Shown here: positions 1-5,782 of the stretch, in pieces
How positions within the stretch are numbered: position 1 is the stretch's first letter
Layout of the letters: each line of letters starts with the position of its first letter
Assembly (NCBI GenBank): GCA_018333845.1
Contig: JAGXSK010000236.1
Location: 1-11,063, forward strand
DNA: 11,063 nucleotides
Source of the DNA: Clostridia bacterium
Lineage (GTDB): Bacteria > Bacillota > DSM-16504 > Desulfitibacterales > Desulfitibacteraceae
Reading direction: 5' to 3'
Notes under the pieces: generated by a model
Databases searched by the model: none
Seen by the model: the letters and a program-made list of their open reading frames with translations, nothing else
Told to the model about the DNA's origin: nothing
Program-made: the position numbers and the translations under genes

Positions 1-96
1 TGCGACCTGGTTGTAGACAGTGAGCTTGATTGTATGGGCCATTCGCCAGCCTGCGGAGACTGCCTGTGGGCAAGAGGCATAATCCACTGCCCCTAA
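1..96 (+). CDS. Possible 3' end of a truncated cysteine-rich protein gene
   Basis: Frame 1 is open from the first base to a TAA at 94-96 and gives 31 residues ending in GIIHCP. It has five cysteines, including a CGDC pair preceded by DCMGHSPA, a spacing that could bind a metal or Fe-S cluster. The stretch is clearly more GC-rich than the DNA to its right. The stop codon is formed by the first bases of the inverted repeat of the transposase element, so the element may have cut off or capped the gene. A 31-codon open frame is not rare by chance, and the minus strand is also open here in at least two frames. I do not recognise the protein, and this may not be a gene. Confidence 0.25.
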   Translation, partial: CDLVVDSELDCMGHSPACGDCLWARGIIHCP

Positions 97-126
97 GACA
101 CAGGGACGGTTCTTTTGTCTTATTTT
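94..126 (+). repeat. Left terminal inverted repeat of the RAYT element
   Basis: This is the 33-bp left end. The complement of its mate lies at 1041-1073, with 4 mismatches. The outer arms TAAGACA and TGTCTTA form a 7-bp stem around a 15-nt loop that contains most of the conserved core AGGGACGGTTCT. The same ACGGTTCT-type core is one I recall near RAYT-like genes in other clostridial genomes. That is memory, not a search result. Confidence 0.75.
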
Positions 127-136
127 CCTTGTTTTT

Positions 137-167
137 TTGTTGTGCTTCCTTGCTGATATGGTATAAT
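137..167 (+). promoter_or_regulatory. Probable promoter of the transposase gene (extended -10)
   Basis: A perfect TATAAT at 162-167 is preceded by TG one base upstream (159-160), an extended -10 element that needs little -35. Weak -35 candidates are TTGTTG at 137-142 and TTGTGC at 140-145. Transcription would begin near 174 and leave a leader of about 20 nt with AAGGAG at 181-186, 8 bases from the ATG at 195. Confidence 0.6.
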
Positions 168-194
168 ATAGCAAAAAACAAAGGAGAAACTATA

Positions 195-974
195 ATGCCA
201 AGGAAAGCAAGGGGGAAAAGTTCCACTGGGACTTACCACACTATTGTGAGGGGAGTTGGGCAGAAGGACATATTTCATGATAAAGAGGATCGGAAAAGAT
301 ATTTGGAGATATTAACAAAGGTGAAGCATACTACACCCTATACATTGCTAGGCTATTGTTTGATGACCAACCATGTACATCTGTTAATTAAAGAAGGCCA
401 GGACGCAATTGGAAAGGTAATGGGGAGCATAGGCATTAGTTATGCCTACTGGTATAATAAGAAGTATCAGAGAGTGGGCCATCTTTTTCAGGATCGGTAT
501 AAAAGTGAAAATGTTGAAGATGAAGGGTACTTGTTAACTGTGCTAAGATACATTCATCAAAACCCTGTGCAGGCAAATATGGTAAAAGCTGTTGGAGACT
601 ATCCTTGGAGCAGTTATAGAGCATATATTGAAAATGATAAAAAAACATATCCAGAGCCCCTGGTGGATCCAAGGATTGTTATGGATATATTCAAGTCAAA
701 TAATAAGGATGCAATTAGACAATTTATGGAATTCACAGAAACAGAAAATGAAGATAGGTGTCTAGATGAAGATGGGATAATAAGAGTTACAGATAATGAA
801 GCACAAGAGCATTTGCTGACCCTGCTGAAAGGTTTGTCGTCCGAGGATTTGCGTAACATGAAAAAATCTCAGCGCAATGAGTTGTTGAGGGAAATGAAGT
901 CAGTAGAAGGTATATCCATAAGACAAATTGAAAGGCTAACAGGAATTGGCAGGAATATTATAGCCAATGCATAA
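195..974 (+). CDS. REP-associated tyrosine transposase (Y1 HUH family)
   Basis: The protein is a 259-residue single-strand DNA transposase of the IS200-like Y1 superfamily, RAYT branch. The HUH metal-binding motif is H60-V-H62 in NHVHLL. A tyrosine-rich helix at about 83-91 (SYAYWYNKKY) should hold the nucleophilic tyrosine. The typical RAYT segments GHLFQDRYKS (95-104) and YIHQNPV (119-125) follow, then YPWSSY at 136-141. The C-terminus, from about residue 237, ends in a helix-turn-helix-like segment (SIRQIERLTGIGR). The ATG at 195 is chosen over the upstream in-frame ATG at 30 because AAGGAG lies 8 bases before it, a promoter precedes it, and the upstream extension crosses the left inverted repeat. 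The gene looks intact. RAYTs differ from insertion sequences in often being single-copy and dispersing short palindromic repeats. Whether this one is active cannot be seen. Confidence 0.88.
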   Translation: MPRKARGKSSTGTYHTIVRGVGQKDIFHDKEDRKRYLEILTKVKHTTPYTLLGYCLMTNHVHLLIKEGQDAIGKVMGSIGISYAYWYNKKYQRVGHLFQDRYKSENVEDEGYLLTVLRYIHQNPVQANMVKAVGDYPWSSYRAYIENDKKTYPEPLVDPRIVMDIFKSNNKDAIRQFMEFTETENEDRCLDEDGIIRVTDNEAQEHLLTLLKGLSSEDLRNMKKSQRNELLREMKSVEGISIRQIERLTGIGRNIIANA

Positions 975-1040
975 GGCATAAATAAAACATATGATAGACA
1001 TATAATATTGCCAGTAATTATACATGAAACAATAATATGC

Positions 1041-1083
1041 AAAACAAGACAGCAGAACCGTCCCTGCGTCTTACTGCGTCTTA
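1041..1083 (-). repeat. Right terminal inverted repeat with a 10-bp end duplication
   Basis: Bases 1041-1073 are the inverted counterpart of the left end. The outer 10 bases, CTGCGTCTTA at 1064-1073, are repeated exactly and immediately at 1074-1083. The element therefore ends in a short tandem duplication, 8 bases before a possible GTG codon and 17 bases before the preferred start of the MoaD-like gene. Confidence 0.7.
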
Positions 1084-1099
1084 AGAAAGGGTGATGTTT

Positions 1100-1324
1100 G
1101 TGAAAATTAAGGTTAAGCTTTTTGCTACCTTTAGAGAAGGCCGCTTTGCAGTGGAAACAATGGAGTTTCCTGAGGGTTCCACGGTTTTAGATGTGGCAAA
1201 CAAGCTCCAGATAGAACCGGATGATGTGTCTATTGCCATGATAAATGGCAGTTCTTCAGAACTACATGATGTTTTAAAGGATGGAGACACTTTAGTTCTC
1301 TTCCCGCCTGTTGGCGGGGGCTAA
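1100..1324 (+). CDS. MoaD/ThiS-family sulfur carrier protein
   Basis: This is a 74-residue ubiquitin-fold sulfur carrier. It begins MKIKVKLFATFREGR, with the first beta strand and ATFR turn usual in MoaD. It contains EGSTVLDVANKL (25-36) and ends PPVGGG. The C-terminal Gly-Gly is the residue pair that is adenylated and thiocarboxylated to donate sulfur to molybdopterin or a related cofactor. The preferred start is GTG 1100, with AAAGGGTG 7-8 bases upstream. GTG 1091 and ATG 1094 are in frame but too close to that site. No MoaE, MoeB or other cofactor gene is in the window. In anaerobes, MoaD-like genes often sit next to tungsten aldehyde:ferredoxin oxidoreductase genes, but none is seen here. 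The RAYT element ends just before the ribosome binding site and may have separated this gene from its original upstream partner. Confidence 0.8.
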   Translation: MKIKVKLFATFREGRFAVETMEFPEGSTVLDVANKLQIEPDDVSIAMINGSSSELHDVLKDGDTLVLFPPVGGG

Positions 1325-1400
1325 AACAACTTGTTTGCGTATAAATATTCTCTGTGGTTGTTTGTGGAATATAACTATTGTGGTAGGGAGGTGAATTAAA

Positions 1401-1577
1401 GTGGATGTAAAGGAAGCAGTTTTAAAGGCCCTGGCGGAATCTTCTGAACCCCTTAAGGGAGGGGACATTGCTATAAAAGCAGGTTTAGATAAAAAGGAAG
1501 TGGACAAAGCAATCCAGGTTTTAAAGAAAGAAGGAAAAATTGTGTCTCCTAAAAGATGTTTTTATTCTTTGCCGTAA
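1401..1577 (+). CDS. Small winged-helix DNA-binding protein
   Basis: The gene encodes 58 residues from a GTG preceded by AGGGAGGTG at 1385-1393. The protein reads as a compact winged helix: helix 1 VKEAVLKALAE, a helix-turn-helix with DIAIKAGLDKKEVDKAIQVLKKEGKI split over residues 22-47, and a short wing (VSPKRCFYSL) at the end. Strings like LDKKEVDKAI..LKKEGKI are typical of MarR/ArsR-like minimal winged helices found in archaea and clostridia. Residues 19-48 would hold the recognition helix. The gene follows the MoaD-like gene by 76 bp on the same strand and is closed by a terminator, so the two may be co-transcribed. No effector domain is present, so its target and signal are unknown. Confidence 0.72.
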   Translation: MDVKEAVLKALAESSEPLKGGDIAIKAGLDKKEVDKAIQVLKKEGKIVSPKRCFYSLP

Positions 1578-1598
1578 TTTAATTATGTTACATGCCTT

Positions 1599-1638
1599 AA
1601 AAAGGGCGCTGGATTTTAATAATCTAAGCCCTTTTTTT
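1599..1638 (+). terminator. Bidirectional intrinsic terminator
   Basis: AAAAAGGGC at 1599-1607 pairs with GCCCTTTTT at 1628-1636, a 9-bp stem continuing into a run of seven T at 1632-1638. Inside the loop, GGATT and AATCT can pair further. The A-run on the left arm makes it work on the minus strand too. It sits between the converging winged-helix gene and the minus-strand nucleotidyltransferase gene and probably ends both. Confidence 0.8.
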
Positions 1639-1664
1639 GCGACAAAAACTTCTCCAGGCAGCTT

Positions 1665-2300
1665 CTAACTTCTAATTAGGGACAAGGCATTCAAATATGT
1701 CTCGAAATAAATATCAATATTATCCTTGAATTGATCATTTAGAATAATTAACTGCTGCAGTTCATTATCTAAATTTGGTTTTATCTTCTCCCATCTTCGC
1801 GACAAAATTTGATCCTTGGAACCTAAAATCTTTGACTCTTTCAATAAATGCTCTCTTCTATTAGCAAAGACTATTGCAACATCAAAGACATCTCTGATTT
1901 TTAATAATTCAGCTCTGTAGAATAATTTTTTGACTACAATTTCTTCCGGGGTTTCAACGCGAATATTTTTCTCGGCAACGATTTTTAACTCCCATGGATT
2001 GCTTGTTAAAAATGGGGCTAAAACAAAGTCAATTTCACCTTCGGGGTACTTTAGTTTCAGAAAATTAGATGCTTCCACATAGTCAGAACAATTCGACAGA
2101 CTGCTGTTTAATCGAGGAGTAAGTCTGGTAATTTGATGTACATCGTGTAAAAAAATGTCTATGTCAAAACTCAATCGGTGATTAAAGTAAATCATTAAAG
2201 CGGTTCCACCGCCAAAGGTCCACTCTGATTCTGGGATGCCAGCTCTATTAAGTATATGGTAGGCTTCCGTAAGGAGTTTTTTCCATGAATCATTCTGCAT
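1665..2300 (-). CDS. AbiEii-type nucleotidyltransferase, likely toxin of a TA pair
   Basis: The protein has 211 residues and a polymerase-beta-fold nucleotidyltransferase core. It shows FGGGTAL at 29-35, the metal-binding SFDIDIF at 44-50 with acids D46 and D48, and a third acid D91 in EIDFV. The family's helical signature follows: KKLFYRAELLKIRDVFD (about 124-140), with K124/K125, R136 and D137. AbiEii/AbiGii proteins are type IV toxin or abortive-infection enzymes that transfer nucleotides and block growth. The start is fixed by GGAGGAG about 10 bases upstream of ATG at 2300. The gene begins inside the last 11 bases of the upstream small gene, so translation is probably coupled. The unit is isolated on the strand opposite to its neighbours, as expected for an acquired module. 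A housekeeping nucleotidyltransferase role is possible but less likely. Confidence 0.8.
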   Translation of the reverse strand: MQNDSWKKLLTEAYHILNRAGIPESEWTFGGGTALMIYFNHRLSFDIDIFLHDVHQITRLTPRLNSSLSNCSDYVEASNFLKLKYPEGEIDFVLAPFLTSNPWELKIVAEKNIRVETPEEIVVKKLFYRAELLKIRDVFDVAIVFANRREHLLKESKILGSKDQILSRRWEKIKPNLDNELQQLIILNDQFKDNIDIYFETYLNALSLIRS

Positions 2301-2553
2301 AATAAACCAGCTCCTCCAGCTCGGAATTGGGATAGATGTGTTTTATATATGTCTCATAATAATCCTTTAGAACTCTATCTGATATTTTATGCACAGTTAT
2401 AAATAAATCTATATCTTGAGCAGGAACATCCGAGAAAAAATTATATATTTGTACCATGTATTTACTGCTAAAAACTTTGTTTGATATTAATTTGGCTAGT
2501 TCAGCCTCGGACAAAAAGGTCTTGGTCTGTGCGTTTATGGTTGTTTCTATCAT
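2290..2553 (-). CDS. Small protein of unknown family, candidate antitoxin
   Basis: The product has 87 residues and no family I recognise. It is acidic (many D and E, few K and R), rich in tyrosine and predicted mostly helical, with FLSEAELAKLISNKVF at about 13-28 followed by KYMVQIYNFF. It lacks the winged-helix pattern expected of AbiEi, the usual partner of AbiEii. The ATG at 2553 has TAGGTGAG about 6 bases upstream. The gene's TGA (2292-2290) lies inside the nucleotidyltransferase gene, with an 11-bp overlap. Coming first in a two-gene unit with a toxin-family enzyme and being small and acidic all fit an antitoxin. The function is inferred from context only. Confidence 0.62.
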   Translation of the reverse strand: MIETTINAQTKTFLSEAELAKLISNKVFSSKYMVQIYNFFSDVPAQDIDLFITVHKISDRVLKDYYETYIKHIYPNSELEELVYYAE

Positions 2554-2567
2554 TTATGCTCACCTAG

Positions 2568-2592
2568 ATTATAATTATCTTTAAATAGTATA
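2568..2592 (-). promoter_or_regulatory. Possible promoter region of the TA-like unit
   Basis: On the minus strand a perfect TATAAT lies at 2573-2568 and a TATACT at 2592-2587, just upstream of the small gene. No good -35 is seen at the proper distance from either. The first would leave a very short leader. Confidence 0.3.
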
Positions 2593-2733
2593 TTACATTA
2601 AACTTACAGAAATTACAACTTATTGCGTGCTGGCCTTTGCTATCTGTCAATATCCATTTAGGCAGGACTTTTAGAGTATGTGTGGAAAGTATCTAAGCTA
2701 AAGTACAAGAAGTAACCAGGGAGGCTTGTGATA

Positions 2734-3456
2734 TTGTCAAATCAAGATGAAAAGGTTATAAAATTACCCCGCTTGGGCCTGCTAACCCCCACCATGGGTC
2801 CAACTCTTTTAAAGATCATGGAAGAATCCGGGGAACTTGCCCGGGCTGTTTTAACATTTCTAGATGGGCCTATTTCAGATAATATATCAAACATATCAAA
2901 TATATCAGAACATGCTGCTGCTTCAAGGAATGACGCTTCAAGCAATTACCATAATAAAACCAGACTGCTTATCCCCGTTGCAGAGGAATTATTAGATGTT
3001 GCCCAGACCTGTGTAACTATGATTTTCGTGCTGGAGGACACCTATGGCATTGACCCTGGAGAAATGATTGGTATGCATCTGGACAAGCTTAGAAAAAAAG
3101 GCTATCCATACAATCCTAACATAAGATACTACGTCCAATCCAACGGCCAATACAAGTATCTTAATCTTCCAAGACTTGACATTCCCCAGGTAACCTTGTT
3201 GAAAACTGTATGTAAAATCCAGGAAGAAATAGGTGAACTTACCCAGGTCCTGGGTAAAAACTCCGGTAAAAGCGGTGAAAGAGGTATGGAGCCAGATATA
3301 AACAAGCTGCTGAGGGACAGCACCCTGGAGCTTTTAGATATAGCACAGTGCTGTTTTACCATGCTGTATATCCTTGAGGAAAAGTATAATGTGGACATGG
3401 ATGGGATCCTGTTGAAACACCTGGAAAAGCTTAAGGCAAAGGGTTATTGTTCATGA
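2734..3456 (+). CDS. Tandem double MazG-like nucleotide pyrophosphohydrolase
   Basis: The protein has 240 residues and two copies of the all-alpha NTP pyrophosphohydrolase (MazG-like) fold. Copy 1 (about 10-125) has EESGE at 30-34 and E85-LL-D88. Copy 2 (about 143-238) has EEIGE at 164-168 and E199-LL-D202. Both therefore keep the EExxE plus ExxD magnesium-binding set. Each copy starts with a L(P)RL.. segment and ends with a HL(D/E)KL(R/K).KGY tail. Enzymes of this type hydrolyse non-canonical or excess NTPs to NMP and pyrophosphate and act as dimers or tetramers, so the duplication may give a built-in dimer. TTG 2734 is preferred: AGGGAGG at 2718-2724 is 9 bases away, against only 3 for GTG 2728. 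A linker rich in N, I and S at about 49-58 is encoded by three 9-bp DNA repeats (2881-2907). Confidence 0.78.
   Translation: MSNQDEKVIKLPRLGLLTPTMGPTLLKIMEESGELARAVLTFLDGPISDNISNISNISEHAAASRNDASSNYHNKTRLLIPVAEELLDVAQTCVTMIFVLEDTYGIDPGEMIGMHLDKLRKKGYPYNPNIRYYVQSNGQYKYLNLPRLDIPQVTLLKTVCKIQEEIGELTQVLGKNSGKSGERGMEPDINKLLRDSTLELLDIAQCCFTMLYILEEKYNVDMDGILLKHLEKLKAKGYCS
2881..2907 (+). repeat. Three 9-bp tandem units inside the MazG-like gene
   Basis: AA(T/C)ATATCA occurs three times without a gap and encodes the NIS-type linker of the first MazG domain. The array is in frame, so gain or loss of a unit would only lengthen or shorten the loop. Confidence 0.75.
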
Positions 3457-3527
3457 ACGGCGTGGTTTATGGATCCTTTAATTATTATTGTTAATGTGAA
3501 TTTTTATACAGTGTACTTGACCAGATA

Positions 3528-3536
3528 TGGTAAAAT
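3528..3536 (+). promoter_or_regulatory. Possible extended -10 promoter for the epimerase gene
   Basis: TGGTAAAAT at 3528-3536 fits an extended -10 (TGnTAAAAT). No convincing -35 lies 17 bases upstream, and the nearby TTGACC at 3517-3522 is too close to serve. The leader to the ATG at 3610 would be about 67 nt. This is the best candidate in the 3457-3609 spacer. Confidence 0.35.
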
Positions 3537-3609
3537 AAATGCAGTGAAATCAAACGCTGATTTTTGTAGTTTTAGACAAGTTATGCATAGAAAAGGATGA
3601 AGACAATAT

Positions 3610-4716
3610 ATGATTAAAGTCATAAGTGTTTTTGGGACCAGGCCAGAGGCAATCAAAATGGCACCCCTGGTAAAAAAGCTCTCCCAGGAGCCTGATATTC
3701 TGAGCAAGGTAGTAGTTACTGCCCAGCACAGGGAGATGCTGGACCAGGTCCTGGAGCTGTTTGAAATAAAGCCTGATTACGATCTGGACATAATGAAGCA
3801 GAGACAGACCCTTACAGGGGTTACAGTAAGGGTATTGTCCGGACTGGAGGAAATCATCCAGGCAGAAAAGCCCCATATGGTGCTTGTTCATGGCGACACC
3901 ACAACTACCTTTTCCTCTGCCCTGGCAGCCTTTTATCAGCAGGCAGCTGTAGGCCATGTTGAAGCAGGTTTAAGAACCTTTAATAAGTATTCACCCTACC
4001 CGGAAGAAATGAACAGAAGACTTACAGGAGCAATAGCTGACCTGCATTTTGCTCCCACCCAAACCTCCATGGATAATCTGTTGAAGGAAAATATTCCAAG
4101 AGAGAAAATTATTGTTACTGGAAATACTGTAATTGATGCCCTTTTGGAAACTGCTGCAAAGGACTATCCCCTGGAAGCACTACTTCCTGGGGTTGACTGG
4201 AGCAAACAAATCCTCCTCCTTACTGCCCACAGAAGGGAAAACTGGGGAGAGCCCCTCAGAAACATATTTATGGCAGCAAAAGAGCTGGTTAGAGATTTTC
4301 CAGATACGGAACTTATTTTCCCAGTGCACAAAAACCCCAAGGTGTCCCAGCTGGCCAATAAAGTGTTGGCCAATACCCATAGAATCCATCTTATTGAACC
4401 CCTGGATTATTTGCCCTTTGTTGCCCTTATGAATAAAAGCTATCTGGTGCTTACTGATTCAGGAGGCATGCAGGAGGAAGCTCCCTCCCTGGGCAAGCCT
4501 GTGCTAGTATTAAGAGAAACAACAGAAAGACCAGAAGCAGTAAAGGCAGGAACGGTAAAAATGGTTGGAACAGCCAGGGACAGGATTTATAAGGAAGGGT
4601 CAGAACTGCTAGAAAACCAGCTGGCATATAGGGAGATGGCCCATGCTGTCAACCCCTATGGCGATGGTAAAGCCAGCGGCAGGATCATAGAAGCAATCAA
4701 AAGGCATTTTGCCTGA
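3610..4716 (+). CDS. wecB: UDP-N-acetylglucosamine 2-epimerase (non-hydrolysing)
   Basis: This 368-residue cytoplasmic enzyme interconverts UDP-GlcNAc and UDP-ManNAc, the precursor for teichoic-acid linkage units and other surface polysaccharides. The sequence shows two Rossmann-like halves of the GT-B fold. The N-terminal motif is VFGTRPEAIKMAPL (7-20), followed by TAQHREMLDQ. Catalytic candidates are D96 in HGDT, E118 in HVEAGLRT, E132 in PEEMNRR and H207 in TAHRREN. FPVHKNP (237-243) and TDSGGMQEE (282-290) bind the nucleotide. The length is normal for the family. AAGGATG lies upstream of the ATG. The Bacillus subtilis orthologue is called mnaA, and in that genome and other Firmicutes it also sits just before the atp operon. 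Here it is probably a separate or read-through transcription unit, since about 295 bp follow before the next gene. Confidence 0.95.
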   Translation: MIKVISVFGTRPEAIKMAPLVKKLSQEPDILSKVVVTAQHREMLDQVLELFEIKPDYDLDIMKQRQTLTGVTVRVLSGLEEIIQAEKPHMVLVHGDTTTTFSSALAAFYQQAAVGHVEAGLRTFNKYSPYPEEMNRRLTGAIADLHFAPTQTSMDNLLKENIPREKIIVTGNTVIDALLETAAKDYPLEALLPGVDWSKQILLLTAHRRENWGEPLRNIFMAAKELVRDFPDTELIFPVHKNPKVSQLANKVLANTHRIHLIEPLDYLPFVALMNKSYLVLTDSGGMQEEAPSLGKPVLVLRETTERPEAVKAGTVKMVGTARDRIYKEGSELLENQLAYREMAHAVNPYGDGKASGRIIEAIKRHFA

Positions 4717-4728
4717 TAATTGGCCCCC

Positions 4729-4754
4729 ATAAATGCTTGCAATAAATGCTTGCA
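4729..4754 (+). repeat. Two 13-bp tandem units
   Basis: ATAAATGCTTGCA is repeated exactly at 4729-4741 and 4742-4754, starting 12 bases after the epimerase stop. It has no visible stem and no T-run. Confidence 0.85.
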
Positions 4755-5011
4755 AATGTTCATAACCCTATAAATTACTTATAATCAGTTAAAAAGGTCA
4801 TTAATCTTACCCTGCAGTAATGTTGTAAGTAATCTGCATTTATAGATATAGAAATTTACCAGAAAGAGAAAATGTTATAAAAAATTCATGCAGGAATTAT
4901 GCAGAAATAAAGCGAATATTGCATGTTGTGATAGAATTTGTTTATTATTATGATAATTTCAAGCTATGGTTGCCGCAATTTGTGTAATTTCTGTAATTTT
5001 TAAAAAGAAAG
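4755..5011 (+). promoter_or_regulatory. Leader region of the atp operon with several promoter candidates
   Basis: This AT-rich spacer holds no convincing gene. Candidates for driving the operon are TTGTAA (4823-4828) with an 18-base spacer to TATAGA (4847-4852), the extended -10 TGATAGAAT at 4929-4937 without a clear -35, and TTGCAT (4919-4924) with an 18-base spacer to TATTAT (4943-4948). A lone TATAAT is at 4780-4785. No intrinsic terminator for the epimerase gene is recognisable, so read-through is possible. Which promoter is used cannot be told from sequence. Confidence 0.4.
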
Positions 5012-5356
5012 ATGATTGTATTAATGGTAAAAAAAACAAACACTATCCTGAAAAACTTTCGTCTTGGCCAGATAGCCATATCCCTTGGTATAAACTTTGC
5101 ACTCTGGAGTTTTGTGGGATTTTTCCTGGGCAGCAGGTTAGATACAAGGCTGGGGACAGAGCCCTGGTTTATGATTCTAGGAATATTAACTGGCATAGGA
5201 TTTACTTTTTACGGTTTTATAAAAGAGATTATGGTGTTGGGTGATATGGAGAAAAAGGACCGTTTAAAAGAAAATGCCAGGGAGGACACAAAAAAAGATG
5301 CAGCAGATGCAGCACATGCAGCAGATGCAGCAAAAGATGATAAATACAAAGGATGA
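5012..5356 (+). CDS. atpZ: AtpZ/AtpI-family two-helix membrane protein of the ATP synthase operon
   Basis: The protein has 114 residues and two predicted membrane helices (about 19-41 and 52-73). They are joined by the family signature GSRLDTRLGTEPWF, and the second continues ILGILTGIGFTFYGF. AtpZ proteins stand first in many Firmicute atp operons and are linked to ATP synthase assembly or Mg/Ca transport. Their exact role is not settled. The tail from about residue 78 is cytoplasmic, highly charged and ends in DAA-type repeats (residues 96-107) encoded by four 9-bp units. ATG 5012 has only a weak AAAGAAAG in front, and ATG 5024 in the same frame is an alternative that removes four residues. 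The gene ends in an ATGA overlap region with atpI. Confidence 0.78.
   Translation: MIVLMVKKTNTILKNFRLGQIAISLGINFALWSFVGFFLGSRLDTRLGTEPWFMILGILTGIGFTFYGFIKEIMVLGDMEKKDRLKENAREDTKKDAADAAHAADAAKDDKYKG
5297..5332 (+). repeat. Four 9-bp tandem units in the atpZ 3' end
   Basis: GATGCAGCA is present four times (the third unit has C for the first G) and encodes DAA-DAA-HAA-DAA. It is in frame and probably unstable in copy number. Confidence 0.85.
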
Positions 5357-5361
5357 TAAAC

Positions 5362-5739
5362 GTGAATCAAGACGCCATGTCTTTTCTCAAGGATAAGAAG
5401 CTTAAAACCATTGTTATTCTTGCAATAATTACTGTATCTATAACATTTATATTAGGATTTAAAGGGATAGCCGCAGGTGTATTAGCTGCCGCGCCTGTGG
5501 GAATTTTTAATTATTGGATGATGTGGGATGCAGTTCAAAGGAAACTGGCAAACAAGGAAACAAATAAGGTGTTGTTGGGCCGATTACTAATGCGCATGAT
5601 CATTTCAATTGCAGCCTTGCTTGCTGCAGTGCAGGTGGGAATTGACTTTCTTTTTGGAGTTATGATTGGTCTGTTTCTGCATCTATTTACTTATGCTTTT
5701 GACGTACTAAACATACTGACAGGCAAAAAATATCAGTAA
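5362..5739 (+). CDS. atpI: ATP synthase subunit I (small assembly membrane protein)
   Basis: The product has about 125 residues, mostly hydrophobic, with four predicted helices: TIVILAIITVSITFILGF, GIAAGVLAAAPVGIFNYW, an IISIAALLAAVQVGI segment and FGVMIGLFLHLFTYAF. It matches the ATP synthase I family, which helps c-ring assembly and is dispensable for catalysis. ATG 5353 overlaps the atpZ stop as ATGA but has no space for a ribosome binding site. GTG 5362, three codons later, has AAAGG at 5348-5352 with a 9-base gap and is preferred. Either way, translation is probably coupled to atpZ. A 290-bp spacer separates it from atpB. Confidence 0.8.
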   Translation: MNQDAMSFLKDKKLKTIVILAIITVSITFILGFKGIAAGVLAAAPVGIFNYWMMWDAVQRKLANKETNKVLLGRLLMRMIISIAALLAAVQVGIDFLFGVMIGLFLHLFTYAFDVLNILTGKKYQ

Positions 5740-5746
5740 CAATTTT

Positions 5747-5782
5747 ATTGAACTTCCATGTATTATTGAAATTCCATGTATT
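5747..5782 (+). repeat. Two 18-bp tandem units
   Basis: ATTGAACTTCCATGTATT (5747-5764) is followed directly by a copy with one change (5765-5782). It begins 7 bases after the atpI stop. Confidence 0.85.

Larger units (their letters stand above)
94..1083 (+). mobile_element. RAYT (REP-associated tyrosine transposase) element with palindromic inverted-repeat ends
   Basis: A single transposase gene (195-974) lies between two copies of a 33-bp inverted repeat, 94-126 and 1041-1073, which match at 29 of 33 positions. They share a perfect 12-bp core, AGGGACGGTTCT at 102-113 and its complement at 1054-1065. Each end can also fold on itself: TAAGACA at 94-100 pairs with TGTCTTA at 116-122, and AAGAC at 1046-1050 pairs with GTCTT at 1068-1072. 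Such hairpin ends are what Y1 HUH enzymes recognise as single strands. No target-site duplication is visible, as expected for this class. The right end carries an extra 10-bp direct copy reaching 1083. The limits are inferred from the repeats. Confidence 0.75.

Noticed and set aside
1..93. Relation between the GCCATTCGCC segment near 40 and the CATTCGCCC arm near 7130
   Set aside because: Only about 8 bases match and the flanks do not align, so chance is sufficient.
3550..3957. A 135-codon minus-strand frame
   Set aside because: It is a shadow of the epimerase gene and its leader.
4702..4715. Hairpin AGGCA-TTT-TGCCT at the end of the epimerase gene as a terminator
   Set aside because: The stem is only 5 bp, lies within the coding end and has no T-run.
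4966..5244. A 92-codon plus-strand frame before and over the atpZ-like gene
   Set aside because: It overlaps the recognisable two-helix protein in another frame, and its product is not membrane-like or otherwise recognisable.
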